64,000 nt of DNA. It comes from Siphonodentalium dalli (lineage: Eukaryota > Mollusca > Scaphopoda > Gadilida > Siphonodentaliidae). The position numbers and the translations under genes are program-made. The notes beneath the pieces were generated by a model that had not been told where the DNA came from, ran no database searches, and worked only from the letters and a program-made list of their open reading frames with translations. The DNA lies in assembly GCA_032622095.1 (NCBI GenBank), contig CP136064.1:275675614-275739613 (forward strand). Reading direction: 5' to 3'. This document shows positions 1 through 11,810 of the stretch, in pieces. Position 1 is the first letter of the stretch. Each line of letters opens with the position of its first letter.

Positions 1-39
1 AGGACTCTCTGGTGTGATCTCTATATCAAGCAACATATC

Positions 40-1895
40 ATTGAGTTATTGTGGAAAGCGATAGCCACCCAAGGTACACATGTACAACCCACCAGGGCCA
101 TACAGTCACTCAGGGCCATATAGTCGCTCGCTTTATAAACATGCACCTCACCCATAACCACACAGCCATACTTGTGTATATCCCTGCATACCACACATGA
201 CCATACATCTGTCAATAACAATTTAATGCATGCACACCAGGTATACCTCCTACAACTGACCAATGACCGTATCGTCACTATATGTATACATATTCGCCAC
301 ATTCATGACCACACAGTCAATCATTGTATACCTATTGACCTCACCATTGGCCATAAAGTCAATCCATGTGTACCTATGTTCCACACCCATGGCCAAATAG
401 CCACGCAAGGTATACATATACACCCAACCCATGACCATTGCATCGCTCCATGTATACATATGCACCTCACCAATGGTCATATAACTCCACTTGCGTATAC
501 CATACACCCACACAGTCATGGGTCAACATACATGTACACCATGTAAACTGTTACACCTGACCCATGACCACATAGCCACTCCCTGTATTCACCACATTCA
601 TGATCATACAGTCACTACAGGTACACATATTCACATCACCATTGGTCATATGGTCAATCCCTGCATATCTACTCGCCACGCCAATTGCGAAATAGCCACT
701 CAAGATAAGCATATACACACCACGCATAACCATAGAGTGACTCCAGGTATACATATGCACATCAGCAATGGTCATATAGTCACACGTGCTATACATATAT
801 ACCCCTCGCCCAATGACCATACAACCACTTGGCGTATACCGGTACACATAACATATGACAATGAGTCACCATACATGCACACCAGGTATACTCCTACACC
901 TGACCCATTTCACTCCGTGTATACATATTCACCACATTGGTGATCACACGGTCACTCCTTGTACACCTATTAATTTCAGTAATTGCCACACAGTCACTCC
1001 CTGTATACCTATTCGCCATACCCATGGTCATATAGCCACTCGATATATACATATGCAACACAAACATGCCCATAGGGTCACTCCATGTACACATCACCAA
1101 TGACAATAAAGTCCTTCCAGGTGTACCAATACTTCTCTCACATGATCAATTCTACATTCCAGACTTTTATATACACCCCACACATGACAATTCAGTCACT
1201 CGCTGTGTACTCATCCATGATCATACAGTTACTCCCTGTATATATACCTTTACATCCACCGATGACAATATACATCCACGACATATATAAATATACATCC
1301 CAGCCATTACCACCACGGCACTCCCTATATACATACACGCTCGCCAACGATCACCCAGATATACTCCGACATGTATATTCATGACCGTGCTGTCAGTCCA
1401 TGTACACCTATACACATTACACATATTCATCCAACCACTCCCTATTTATCCATATACCCCAGTCATGATCACAGACACCAGATGTATACATGGTCACCCA
1501 CATGTGACAATACAGCCACCAAATATACACCAAATACATCCCACCCATGACCATAGTCACTCCATATATACATAAACAACACATATATGGCATTGTAGCT
1601 ACTCCCGTTATATCCGCACACAATATCATTGTCCGTACAGCCACATCGTGTTACCCGTACATCCACACATAACCATACAACCATACAGTCACTCCATGTA
1701 AACATATTCAGCTCACACATTACCATACGGCCACTACTTGTATACATATACATCTCACAATGGACATCCCACTCACGATCATATAGACATTCCTTGTATA
1801 TCTGTTCACATCAATGATCATTCATGATCATAAAATAACTCCATGTATACCTATTCACCTCACCTATGACCATGCAGTAACTCACGGGCTACCAT
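40..1895. repeat. Degenerate 42-bp minisatellite, about 44 units
   Basis: Tandem units of about 42 bp recur throughout. Each holds a GTATACATAT-like stretch, a CACCTCACC-like stretch and CAATGGTCATATAGTCA-like wording. The period was counted directly at 325-500, where several successive units are exactly 42 nt. Units are strongly diverged, so the array is old. Because 42 is 14 codons, open frames run for 60-150 codons on both strands, with a 14-residue periodicity rich in His, Ile and Thr. These frames follow from the period and are not taken as genes. The array begins at or before the left edge and fades near 1895. Confidence 0.85.
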
Positions 1896-1899
1896 ATTG

Positions 1900-3160
1900 A
1901 CCTCCCTCTTGTATCGAGGTGATCAATTTTATCCTAATGAGTCAAAATAGCCAGAATAGTCACCACAGATTATGGTTCATCTTAGTCCGTTTCAAAGATT
2001 CAAAGTGGCCAGAATCCCAAAAGAGGTTTTCGGCAAAATTCCATAAGCAACTTTAAAATGAATTTGTCATGCCCCATAAGGAACCGGGACAGCCAATAAT
2101 ATTTAGTTGTCAGTTGATTACCTAACATGCATAATAACCAAGTAAGTTACAATTTGCAAACTTTTCGGAACAGCAGACAATAATGTTCCGGATATATGTG
2201 AACAATGAACTTTTTACCCAAGTTGGTTGCCATTTTGGAAGTCATCTTGAGTAATTTGCTCTATAATGACCTTAGTGTGATACATTTACATTAGACCAAA
2301 ACGATAAACACCGTTCATATCAAAGTTAGTTACAGTTTACTTTTAATAAAAATGATCAAAACATGAAAAGTGAATTTTTGCCGATATTTAGTGTGTGAGA
2401 GTAAAATCCAATATTTCTGGTAATGTCAGTGGTTACAATAATAAAACTTAACCAAAGTGAATCAGAAATGTTAGTTTTCAATGTATATAAGGCAGAATAG
2501 CCAATTTACTTCATCAACCACAGATTGTAAGCGATTGCAGTGAACGCTGGGGCAATATATTTACAATATTTACAATTTTCCATATTTTGGCGGCCATTTT
2601 GGCGGCCATTTTGATCCAAAGTAACAATTTTGGTTCCAATGACTTGGAATATTCACGGGTAATGGTATGTCTCACTTACATAACACAGTTCTGCTCATTC
2701 CTTGTTGAAATGTGACTAGAATCCCAATTGTGATTTTTTTTGGTGAAAATTTTATACCGCTTCATGTAAAGTCAATTTTTGAGGGATCGGAAGGGCCTAG
2801 GACCCAAATAATTTCTTATTTCATTGCCCCAATGATCAGTTAATATAAACAATACAAAATAAAGTCACAATTCTCAATAAGTTCTAAACAGCAGAAACTG
2901 ATATAGAAGATATTAGTGAAAAAGTGTCACATTTTCCACTTCCGGTGGCCATTTTGGCGTCCTTTTTAAATATATGAAATTTATTCCTAAAAATAAATGA
3001 GGAGTACTCAATTATCAATAGAATGGCATATCGCACGACGTAATACCTCATAAACTTCCTGATTAATTGCGAATTGAAATTTACCTGGTTAGATATTCAA
3101 CGTTGGCGGCCATCTTGGATTCAAAGACCGATAATTCTATAAAGCCCCCATCGCCAGATG
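1900..3160. repeat. Dispersed repeat with ATGGC-type motifs, copy 1
   Basis: Non-coding, AT-rich sequence punctuated by GGCGGCCATTTTGG and GCCATCTTGGAT. The part from about 2690 to 3140 aligns by eye in the same orientation with about 9660-10120: both share a 'gaaactgatataggagacat-like' stretch, then 'cacattttc...ggtcgccattttgg', then a closing 'gcggccatcttggatt'. This is therefore a dispersed family with at least two copies here. No transposase frame is visible and the ends are not defined. Confidence 0.6.
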
Positions 3161-4925
3161 GCAAACAACCGCCACATTGAAGGACTGATTTAGTTCTACA
3201 AAGATATCATAACCACCAAAAATCCGCATAGGGGGGAGGGGGGTCTACATGCAGCTCAAGCTCTATGATGCAGACTACGCCATGATTACCGACGTCGCTA
3301 GCTGTGCCGTAATGGATTTACAATTTTGGTGACGTAAATTTTGCGACAGAATAGAATAACAGGCTGTTCTGCCGCTAGCGGCATGATAAAATTACGCTCT
3401 GTCCCAAAAAATAGATCGGACCCATGAGTAGGAGGTTCTGGTTCTGGTTCTGGTTCTGGTCTAGCTTCTTTTTTTTTTTCTTCAGTATTTTGTATTCACC
3501 ACAATTGTAAGCACATCATCATCATCATTATCATCATTTATTCAAAGGACGAGTCCATGACTGACTCAAAGTCTCGGTTAGCAGCATATCAACATTAAAA
3601 ATTCATTCATCACAATAATCAGCATAATAATGGTAATTATGTTCGAACTCGCTTGCAGCTGGAACGAACATAAAGTATGTATGGAATAACTACAGCGAAT
3701 GCATGATGTTAAATGTCAACTTTAATGGACAAACGTGAAGTGTAGCGATAAATATCGTTCGCAGACGATCAGTCATATAACAAATAAGACATGAAATTAT
3801 GAATATTATAGTGTTACAATTGTTATAAGCATCTCCCAACATGGGGTGGGTGGAGGGGGGGGGGGGATACAACGCGGAACTTCCAGAGTAGAGTGAAGCT
3901 TGACCGCCGTGTCAAGCGAGTTAAACCAATGTAAAATCAGTCGTGTGAATAAGCTCACACGAGCTTATCGTTACGATTGCATTGAACATCGTTCAGACGG
4001 CGCAGTATTGACCCAGTTTGAATGACCAAAAACAAACTGGACAACTTTGTTAACTCGTTACCGGCCGTGCACTATGCACAGGTTGAAGAACATCAATAAA
4101 TATATTTCTGTCCCTCGCTTTTGTTTGATTCGAAATTCCTTCGTTTGGGCGTTCTTCGTTTTTTAGTTCTGTTCTTTAGTATTTTCCTTATTAAAGTTTT
4201 TTTTTAGCTGCTAACGATATCTCGTTTTCCTCTATTATAGCCAATTGGATCTGCAATCATTTTGTCTCGATAGACGACTTTGAATTTAATATTAGTTGTA
4301 CAGGGCGGTTTCTGCTAATACATTTTCTTCCAATTCTATAGAATGCTAGCGCTTCCTCTGGGTTACATTTTGACATACATTTACTCTTGTCATCCTGTTG
4401 ACAGTCCGGCCGCCAAGTCACAAATGCTTGTTTTTGGCCTGTAAAGTTTGTCTAAGTGGATTCCAGTTGTTGAGCACCGTTTTGAAGAACCCACCACTGA
4501 CAAGCTGACAGCCTTGAGGAATTTGATTAATTTGGGTTAAATCAAAATGGCAGTCAAAATGGCCATCCTTGCTATAATTAAATGGCTTGTATTGGATATG
4601 ATGCTGGAAAGCATAGTCCCAGCACAATGACTATTTTCTAATTTGTTATGACAGTATTTCGGCCCGCATTGTCTATTACAACTCATTTGCTTAACTGTAC
4701 TGTGTCGTTATTGAAACGGGACGCCATCTCCCAATCTCTACACACATATATCTATACTATAAGTATTTATCGATCTATTTTGACCACTTGGAAATGAACA
4801 TTACTGGTATAATTTGAGGCCTATCATCACCGTTGGTAAAAAAAATATACATTGTATTAATCGTACATTGACATATATTAGACACATTTCGATTCAAACT
4901 ATCCAGTTTCTCTTAATTCTACTTA
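3161..4925. other. No gene seen; simple repeats only
   Basis: No coding signal recognised. The region holds a GGTTCT hexanucleotide run at about 3433-3463 followed by a T tract, an ATC-rich run at about 3516-3540, and a G run at about 3856-3866. The 69-codon frame at 4418-4627 (minus) shows no recognisable domain. Confidence 0.5.
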
Positions 4926-5405
4926 TATTACATATGTGACCCGCCATATCAAATTCAGTCGTAAGTCGGGATTTTTTTTACCCTGTGCCAATGCATTCTC
5001 TTATATATGCGAGTCGATCATAGGTCGCCTCGCATATATAAGAGAATGCATTGGCCTAACAATTTGTTTTTCATTTTTTTAAAATAAATGTTTCTTACAA
5101 TTTTTAGGACATAACATAAAAAACATCCATTACCCTGCAGGGAGCCCCACACATATATAGAAGCATATAGAAGAGTGTCGTCTGCTCATTTTTGTCTGGG
5201 GCTCTGTATGGGTGAAATTATAAAATTGTTAAAGAATACAAGAAAACATTATTAAAATTGTAAAAAATTGTTAGGCCAATGCATTCTTTTATATATGCGA
5301 GGCGACCTATGGTCGACTCGCATATATAAGAGAATGCATTGGCACAGGGTAAAACAAATCCCGACTTACGACTGGATTTGATATGGCGGGTCACGTATTA
5401 CATAT
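4926..5405. mobile_element. Foldback MITE with GTGACCCGCC ends carrying the P1-type double-hairpin body
   Basis: Outer inverted ends start GTGACCCGCCATATC at 4936 and end GATATGGCGGGTCAC at 5394. They continue inward as an imperfect inverted repeat through CGTAAGTCGGGAT. Ten-base direct repeats TATTACATAT flank the element (4926-4935 and 5396-5405), with one extra G on the right. Inside, a body starts CCCTGTGCC at 4981 and ends GGCACAGGG at 5349, itself flanked by TA on both sides (4979-4980, 5350-5351). The body contains two 67-nt hairpins in inverted orientation. Its AT-rich spacer closely matches the spacer of the P1 copy at 46541, although the outer ends are unrelated to P1. Confidence 0.75.
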
Positions 5406-5425
5406 AGATTATCACCACCATGTGA

Positions 5426-5546
5426 GTTTCCGAGATCCGTATTCAAGTCGAGCTACCTCACCTGTGCCTATACCGTAGAGTCCGTCAGGACGAGACGATA
5501 TGCTGCCCAGAGAAGGTAGCGAGACTTGAATACCTATTTCGGAAAC
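5426..5546 (+). other. Imperfect hairpin with hammerhead-ribozyme-like loop (decayed?)
   Basis: An inverted repeat of about 32 nt (5426-5457 against 5515-5546, roughly GTTTCCGA...GTATTCAAGTC...GCTACC) encloses a loop containing GTAGAGTCCGTCAGGACGAG at 5475-5494. The part GTCC-GTCA-GGAC followed by GA resembles stem-loop II of natural hammerhead ribozymes, whose conserved flanks are CTGATGA and GAAAC. Here the flanks read CCGTAGA and GAGAC, so key core bases are missing. The motif is at best a dead relic. No cleavage activity is claimed. Confidence 0.3.
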
Positions 5547-5699
5547 ACACATGCGAAGTGGTGCATGATAACCAGTTTATCTTACAATTCACACAACAAA
5601 CTATCGTCTAAAAGGTAGTATCTTATGAGAATTATGTCATTTCAAGTGTATATATGTCGCACCGCACAGTTGATGTCGAGATATAGTCACCACAATCTA

Positions 5700-6555
5700 C
5701 TCTATATGGGGACACACTATAAAGTGTATGCCGAGGCCGAGGCCGGCTCCAAATAAAAGGTGCAAACGGGGTGTTAATGGCGTTTGGTCCGTTGTTTCTC
5801 GATGGATATTAATGAAATTTGGTGTATATGTCCGGGCTGGGACATGGAATACAATAACGTTTGAATTGTTTTTAAATTCACAAATTTGTTGATTTTATTC
5901 AACTTTTTCGTTCCGAAACACACTATAAAGTGTAAACGGCCGGCTCCCTCACCCCAATTTCACAAATAACCACATATATGTGTCCATGCAGTTTGTGTCC
6001 ACCAAATAAATTGACAGTTTACCTTTTCATATTGTGTAGAATCGTACGGCGACACTGATAATGTAAAACATCGTTCAAATCCCAGATTAGGAAGGTAATA
6101 TAAAATCAAAGATGGCGTCCAAGATGGCCGCCAATTTTTATATTGACACTCTATACACCAGATGTAGGGTAACCGGACTAGATCATCAACTCTGTGCAAA
6201 TATAGCATATCTGTTAAATATTTTTGCCAATGGAAGGGTATTGCCTACAAAATGATTTTCCTATCTTTATTATATATCTCCAAATGGTAAACTAATCGAG
6301 AAAAGCTTAACCCTCACCCCAATTTCACAAATATCCACTTAAATGCACCCATGCAGGTTGTTTCCAATAAAACATCGACAATGCACATTTTGTAGTGTCA
6401 TATAGGGCAGAACCATCCGGGGACATGGAGAATATAAGATTACATTCAAATCCTAGATTATGAAGGTAATAAAATCCAAGATGGCGTCCAAGATGGCTGC
6501 CAAGTTTAATATCGGCACTCTGTGCACACTGAGTGTGCACACCGGTTGTAACTTA
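5700..6555. repeat. Tandem about-363-bp duplication with ATGGCGTCC motifs
   Basis: The stretch beginning CCTCACCCCAATTTCACAAATA near 5947 recurs near 6312. Both copies run through an 'AAGATGGCGTCCAAGATGGC' box (about 6110 and 6478). A palindromic ACACTATAAAGTGT occurs at about 5707 and 5921 just upstream. Minus-strand frames of 82 and 71 codons in the two copies are paralogous by-products of the duplication and show no known domain. Confidence 0.6.
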
Positions 6556-7466
6556 TCTTTATTTCATAGAGGCTGTATTGTAATATGTATAAGTCAACTG
6601 GTTACGTAAAACCAATGCTGGAGACCAAAATGGCCGCCATAAAACTAAAAAATGTTCCGATAAAATTATGAGGGCAACATAGAAGATTATACTAGCTCGC
6701 TCGTCTCCGGTCGGTGTTATTAACCCGCAAATGCCGATATTGGCTAAGAGCACGGGAGATCCCGGGGTGAATACCACCGACCGGAGACGACCGGTTGCCC
6801 TCATTTAGTATGCCGCTATAACGTCGAGATATAGCGTCCGGGCGTTTATTAGTCACACGCAGCATATAACTAAACATAGTCGACCTGACCGCCCACATAC
6901 TCTCTTCTCTGAAGTTACCACTTTTACAGCATCTCACAATCCTATATAAATAACTGTACATTCAAATTGTCCGCACTGCTTATTCAATGTATCTATATCT
7001 GTTGTAATGAATTTATCTCTGTAGTGTATATATTTGTATAGTGCTGATTATGTTATCTAAATAAAAATCAATAGACCGCGAGCTGGGACCAGACATACTG
7101 CGAAATACATTAGACCTCGAGCTGGGACCAGACATACTGCGAAATACATTATTGAGGAATAAAGCGCGAACAAATTAATTATCAGTTCTGACCGATATCG
7201 CCATGTGTCTATCTGAAAGGCACACATATATATCACTGCATATGATGTCTCTCGAATCAGATAAGCTTGAAAGTCGGTCATGATTTTCGGCCATATCAGG
7301 GTTGGTCAACCAACAGGAGACTGAAATTGTTATGTTAGTTCGATTTTTCAACTGGTTTTCGGACCGAAAGTCAGATAATTGAATGGCTATCAGTTGCCAG
7401 TCGAACCTCGTGGCAGGGACACAGAGCGAATACCAGTAAATAAGCTTCTTCCACATGATAGAGCTA
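6556..7466. other. No gene seen; short inverted and direct repeats
   Basis: A small inverted repeat pairs CGTCTCCGGTCGGTG (about 6699) with CACCGACCGGAGACG (about 6777). A direct duplication of about 41 bp containing GAGCTGGGACCAGACATAC lies at about 7078-7148. Short open frames overlap these repeats and show no recognisable protein. Confidence 0.45.
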
Positions 7467-7866
7467 TTAACCCTTTACCCAACAAACCGGCCAAAACCGG
7501 CCAAATAAAGCTTCAACAGCCTAAAATATCTTCGGTCTGTCTCAATAGAACCATACAAATATGGATATCATTGGAACCGGCTCCTTGACCACATTGTGAT
7601 AGTTACAGTTATACCCTGTGCCAATGCATTCTCTTATATATGCGAGTCGACCATAGGTCGCCTCGCATATATAAGAGAATGCATTGGCCTAAAAAAAATC
7701 TTTTTTTAACACTTTTCACCATTTTTTCTTACATTCTTTAACAATTTTATAATTTTTAATGTGTTAAGCCAATGCATTCTCTTATATATGCGAGGCGACC
7801 TATGGTCGACTCGCATATATAAGAGAATGCATTGGCACAGGGCCCTTCTGTTGGGTAAAGGGTTAA
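7467..7866 (+). mobile_element. P1 piggyBac-like foldback MITE, full length
   Basis: Bounded by TTAA at 7467-7470 and 7863-7866. Terminal inverted repeat is CCCTTTACCCAACA / TGTTGGGTAAAGGG. The left subterminal part has a doubled CCGGCCAAAACCGGCC-like motif and about 120 bp of unique sequence. Then come two copies of a 67-nt hairpin in inverted orientation, separated by an AT-rich spacer. Each hairpin has a 26-bp stem CCAATGCATTC...GCGAG, one T-C mismatch, a 5-bp CGACC/GGTCG stem and an ATA triloop. TTAA duplication is the hallmark of piggyBac transposition. There is no coding capacity, so it would need a transposase in trans. Confidence 0.85.
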
Positions 7867-7939
7867 ATATTTGAAATAGAAAAAAAAAAGTTTCGTAGCA
7901 ATTAGGGTTCTAGTTGTTCCACCGCGTCACCTCAAACCA

Positions 7940-8014
7940 TATAATATTCATATAATAACCATATAATATTCATATAATAACCATATAATATTCATATAAT
8001 AACCATATAATATT
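7940..8014. repeat. 22-bp tandem repeat, about 3.5 units
   Basis: The unit CCATATAATATTCATATAAT plus AA repeats without visible change at 7940-8014. Purely A/T apart from the C residues. Confidence 0.85.
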
Positions 8015-9539
8015 CAGTTTTTAATTGTTCCCGGCATCGAAATATGTCGACAAATACCTTAATTACTTTCTATGAGCATTATATGTCGAAGAAAGACGCA
8101 TTGAACTCATTTAAAAATATTTCACAATGATCATGGACAGAGGTATATGAAAACAACAAAATCTGTTTTATGAATATGCACTTAGAATAAAAAAAATAAT
8201 AAGTCATAGAAGTGCATTCGCTCCTAAACCCAAATTCTCATTCAACTTCGAACACGGTTATCAAATATTCTGATATAAATTTTGTATCCATTTCAATTCT
8301 GAAACCGGAAATGGTATAACTCGCGACTTCCGGGAAAGGTATATTTTGTTTTCGATCACCACTTATCGCTAAGTATTGCAGCATACTGCAAGAGTGGAGT
8401 TAGTCAGTTTGTGCCAGCGTCATACTTAATACGTCCTGTGTTGTAACCAGAATTGATTTAGCTCACCCTAATTTGGGAATGGCCAACAACTCATTCAAAG
8501 AAACTGACATCCTAGCCAATTCCTGTGCATCTTCAAGTTTGTTCCACAGTGTCCAAATATTGCTTACAAGCAACAATGGTCTTGTGCATACTTTGAAATG
8601 TCTCCGCTAGCAGTAATCGCCAAGTGTGATTTATATTTGACTGAATAGTCCAAATTTGTACACGTCCGTGACTTCCGTGAGCTAGTCTATATTCAACCAA
8701 CTGTGTGCTACGCTTCCTCCAGCAGGTTGAGAATTAACCAGTTGCCAATATTTTGACCATACTCTATTTGGGATCGGACATTATATGTGGTTTATTCATT
8801 GAGACATTTACGTCTTCTAAACTGTCGCTGAAATATCATTGTATTCAGGCTCTTGATCAACGCGATTTCACAAGGTATTTAAATTAATACATATGCAACT
8901 AGGATTCTTTGCATCCCCTGTAATCGTATTGCTCACGGAAAATATATTGTTCTTCGTGCATGAAGAGGATGTTGAATAAATATTAGTTCAGGACCCTATG
9001 GTAAACCATACGCGGTATACGCTATCTAAACTCACGCATGGTCCCATCTGAACATGTGTGAGTGATAATTGAATGCAATGATAGCACCGTTACATTGTGC
9101 CGGCAGCCCAATATATCTTACTATGATGGCGCTGTGATCAAAATATTTCCCGGACCTACTACGACATGACAACATTTTATGTTGTACAGCTTTTGAAACT
9201 CATTATATAATTGCCCACAAGACAAATATAACAAAATTTCCGGGCGCATAGGGTCAAGCTTAACCACGTCAGCATGCACCAATCATTTTATCTTCATTGA
9301 GTGTGCACTCTGCACATAGTTAAGGGCACGGCACTAAATTATACAACGTTCTGTCTTGAATTAAATATAACGCATGAGTGTCTTCTACACTGTATATCTC
9401 ATACCACGTGTGCATGTAATTTCCGTGTTCATATTGTCTTCTATTTTGTCCTATTGAAAGTGTTTCTTTTTAATGTATCTAATGCAGATTAGACAACTAT
9501 ATTATGTATCTATCAGTTACGATATATAAGCGCATAAGG
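8015..9539. other. No gene seen
   Basis: Mixed-composition sequence of about 1.5 kb with no long open frame and no repeat shared with the rest of the window that I could detect. The 63-codon frame at 9301-9492 shows no known motif. Confidence 0.5.
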
Positions 9540-10140
9540 ACGAAATATATAATTTTCTATACATTTGCTGCCATTTTGACCGCCATCATAATAGTAACCG
9601 TTTCAGGCCCTAATAAGATTGAATTTTATAGTCAATACTCCCATTCGCTTAAATCTTTAAAATCTATTCATCTCACACTAAAATATGGCCAGGAACTAAT
9701 ATTGAGTTTTCGGGGAATTTTCATATCATGTTCTATAAGATCAATTTTCTTTGGGATTGGAAGTGGCCGAGACCAAAGAAACAACACATAGTACTGAGCA
9801 AATAATCATACGATGTGAATAATAAGAAAACAAGACACAATTTACAACCATTTCAAAACAATAGGAACCGATATAGGAGACATGAGTGAAACAAAATTAT
9901 ATTTTTCACATTCTGGTCGCCATTTTGGAGCCATCTTTCCAATGGAGTGCCAATTTCCCCTAAAACCAGTAGTATAATGTAAATGTAATAGCATCCAAAT
10001 AGTACATAAATTTGTATACATTTGATGAAATATGTTTTGCAACAAAACAGATTAAACTGACTTAGTTCATATTCTATATTACGGCGGCAATGTTGGACGC
10101 CATCTTGGATTGTAGGAAATGCTCAAGGGTGAGAACTCCA
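9540..10140. repeat. Dispersed repeat with ATGGC-type motifs, copy 2
   Basis: Aligns in direct orientation with about 2550-3140: 'gctgccattttgaccgccat' near 9569, 'tggtcgccattttggagcc' near 9916, and 'ggcggcaatgttggacgcca' near 10083 followed by 'tcttggattg'. The 95-codon frame at 9504-9791 lies in the repeat, has a hydrophobic start and is not recognised as a protein family. Confidence 0.6.
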
Positions 10141-10305
10141 CACCCACCCAGAAATTGATGCACACACTACACAGAATCACAATCCATAGAGAAAAAACTT
10201 TAACAGACAATTTTTACTTAACCCCTTTTGCTCCCGGACTGTAGGACAGGGAAACGAGCATCCCCTGCTCATATATTATGGGTATCACAAAACTATAAAG
10301 GGCGG

Positions 10306-10705
10306 TTAACCCTTTACCCAACTTACCGGCCAAAACCGGCCAAATAAAGCTTCAACAGCCTAAAATATCTTCGGTCTGTCTCAATAGAACCATACAAATA
10401 TGGATATCATTGGAACCGGCTCCTTGACCACATTGTGATAGTTACAGTTATGCCCTGTGCCAATGCATTCTCTTATATATGCGAGTCGACCATAGGTCGC
10501 CTCGCATATATAAGAGAATGCATTGGCCTAAAAAACATCTTTTTTAAACACTTTTTACCATTTTTTCTTACATTCTTTAAGAATTTTATAATTTTTAATG
10601 TGTTAAGCCAATGCATTCTCTTATATATGCGAGGCGACCTATGGTCGACTCGCATATATAAGAGAATGCATTGGCACAGGGCCCTTATGTTGGGTAAAGG
10701 GTTAA
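10306..10705 (+). mobile_element. P1 piggyBac-like foldback MITE, full length
   Basis: TTAA at 10306-10309 and 10702-10705, same ends and same layout as the 7467 copy and almost identical in sequence, so a recent copy. Both 67-nt hairpins are intact, with the T-C mismatch and ATA/TAT triloop preserved. Confidence 0.85.
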
Positions 10706-10918
10706 TCCAAGGTATTCTGGGCTGTTATATTCTATTGCTTTGGTTGTCTTTATACATGTATATCGATGAATTTCTTCAGAAATCTTACCGCGTATGTATG
10801 TTTTGAGAACCTCTTACCACATTATGTACATGTATACATACTTTTGTGGTTCGAAAGAGCCATGTCCAGATATGGATTGCCTTCGCGATGGGTATTGCTG
10901 ATTAAAAAGTCACATGCT

Positions 10919-11318
10919 TTAACCCTTTACCCAACAGAAGGGCCCTGTGCCAATGCATTCTCTTATATATGCGAGTCGACCATAGGTCGCCTCGCATATA
11001 TAAGAGAATGCATTGGCTTAACACATTAAAAATTATAAAATTGTTAAAGAATGTAAGAAAATATGGTAAAAAGTGTTAAAAAAAGATTTTGTTTAGGCCA
11101 ATACATTCTCTTATATAGTCGAGGCGACCTATGGTCGACTCGCATATATAAGAGAATGCATTGGCACAGGGCATAACTGTAACTATCACAATGTGGTCAA
11201 GGAGCCGGTTCCAATGATATCCATATTTGTATGGTGTTATTGAGACAGACCGAAGATATTTTAGGCTGTTGAAGCTTTATTTGGCCGGTTTTGGCCGGTT
11301 TGTTGGGTAAAGGGTTAA
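10919..11318 (-). mobile_element. P1 piggyBac-like foldback MITE, inverted copy
   Basis: TTAA at 10919-10922 and 11315-11318. The long subterminal arm with the AAGCTT...CCGGCC motifs is on the right, so the copy is inverted relative to its neighbours at 7.5 and 10.3 kb. One hairpin arm carries small changes near 11104-11120. Confidence 0.85.
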
Positions 11319-11516
11319 AACCGCCATAAAAATAACAGCGTGCATTCCGTGACTTATTCTTAATTCATTATTCCTTAACCGAAAAATGTTGGGAAATGAC
11401 CATGGCAACGTGTTTAGTAAGGCGAGATGAAATGTTGGGTGAAACAACATCCGGGTCAAAAATGCCTCGAAAATAGCCAAAGGAAAGTTACAACACTGCG
11501 ACACAGCCAAACAACC

Positions 11517-11810
11517 CAGCCACGTGTTGCAAACACAGTGGTTATATTTGATCTTATCCAGCCACGTGTTGCAAACACAGTGGTTATATTTGATCTTATC
11601 CAGCCACGTGTTGCAAACACAGTGGTTATATTTGATCTTATCCAGCCACGTGTTGCAAACACAGTGGTTATATTTGATCTTATCCAGCCACGTGTTGCAA
11701 ACACAGTGGTTATATTTGATCTTATCCAGCCACGTGTTGCAAACACAGTGGTTATATTTGATCTTATCCAGCCACGTGTTGTAAACACAGCGGTTATATT
11801 TGATCTTATC
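11517..11810. repeat. 42-bp tandem repeat, exactly 7 units
   Basis: Seven units of 42 bp, each containing CAGCCACGTGTTGCAAACAC. The first six look identical; the last differs by two bases (GTAAAC, AGCGG). Every unit holds the palindromic E-box CACGTG. Because the period is 14 codons, open frames run through the array on both strands (for example 11427-11846 plus and 11456-11788 minus); these are not taken as genes. Confidence 0.95.

Noticed and set aside
172-943. His-rich repeat proteins (124 and 150 codons)
   Set aside because: By-products of the 42-bp minisatellite, with opposing frames also open.
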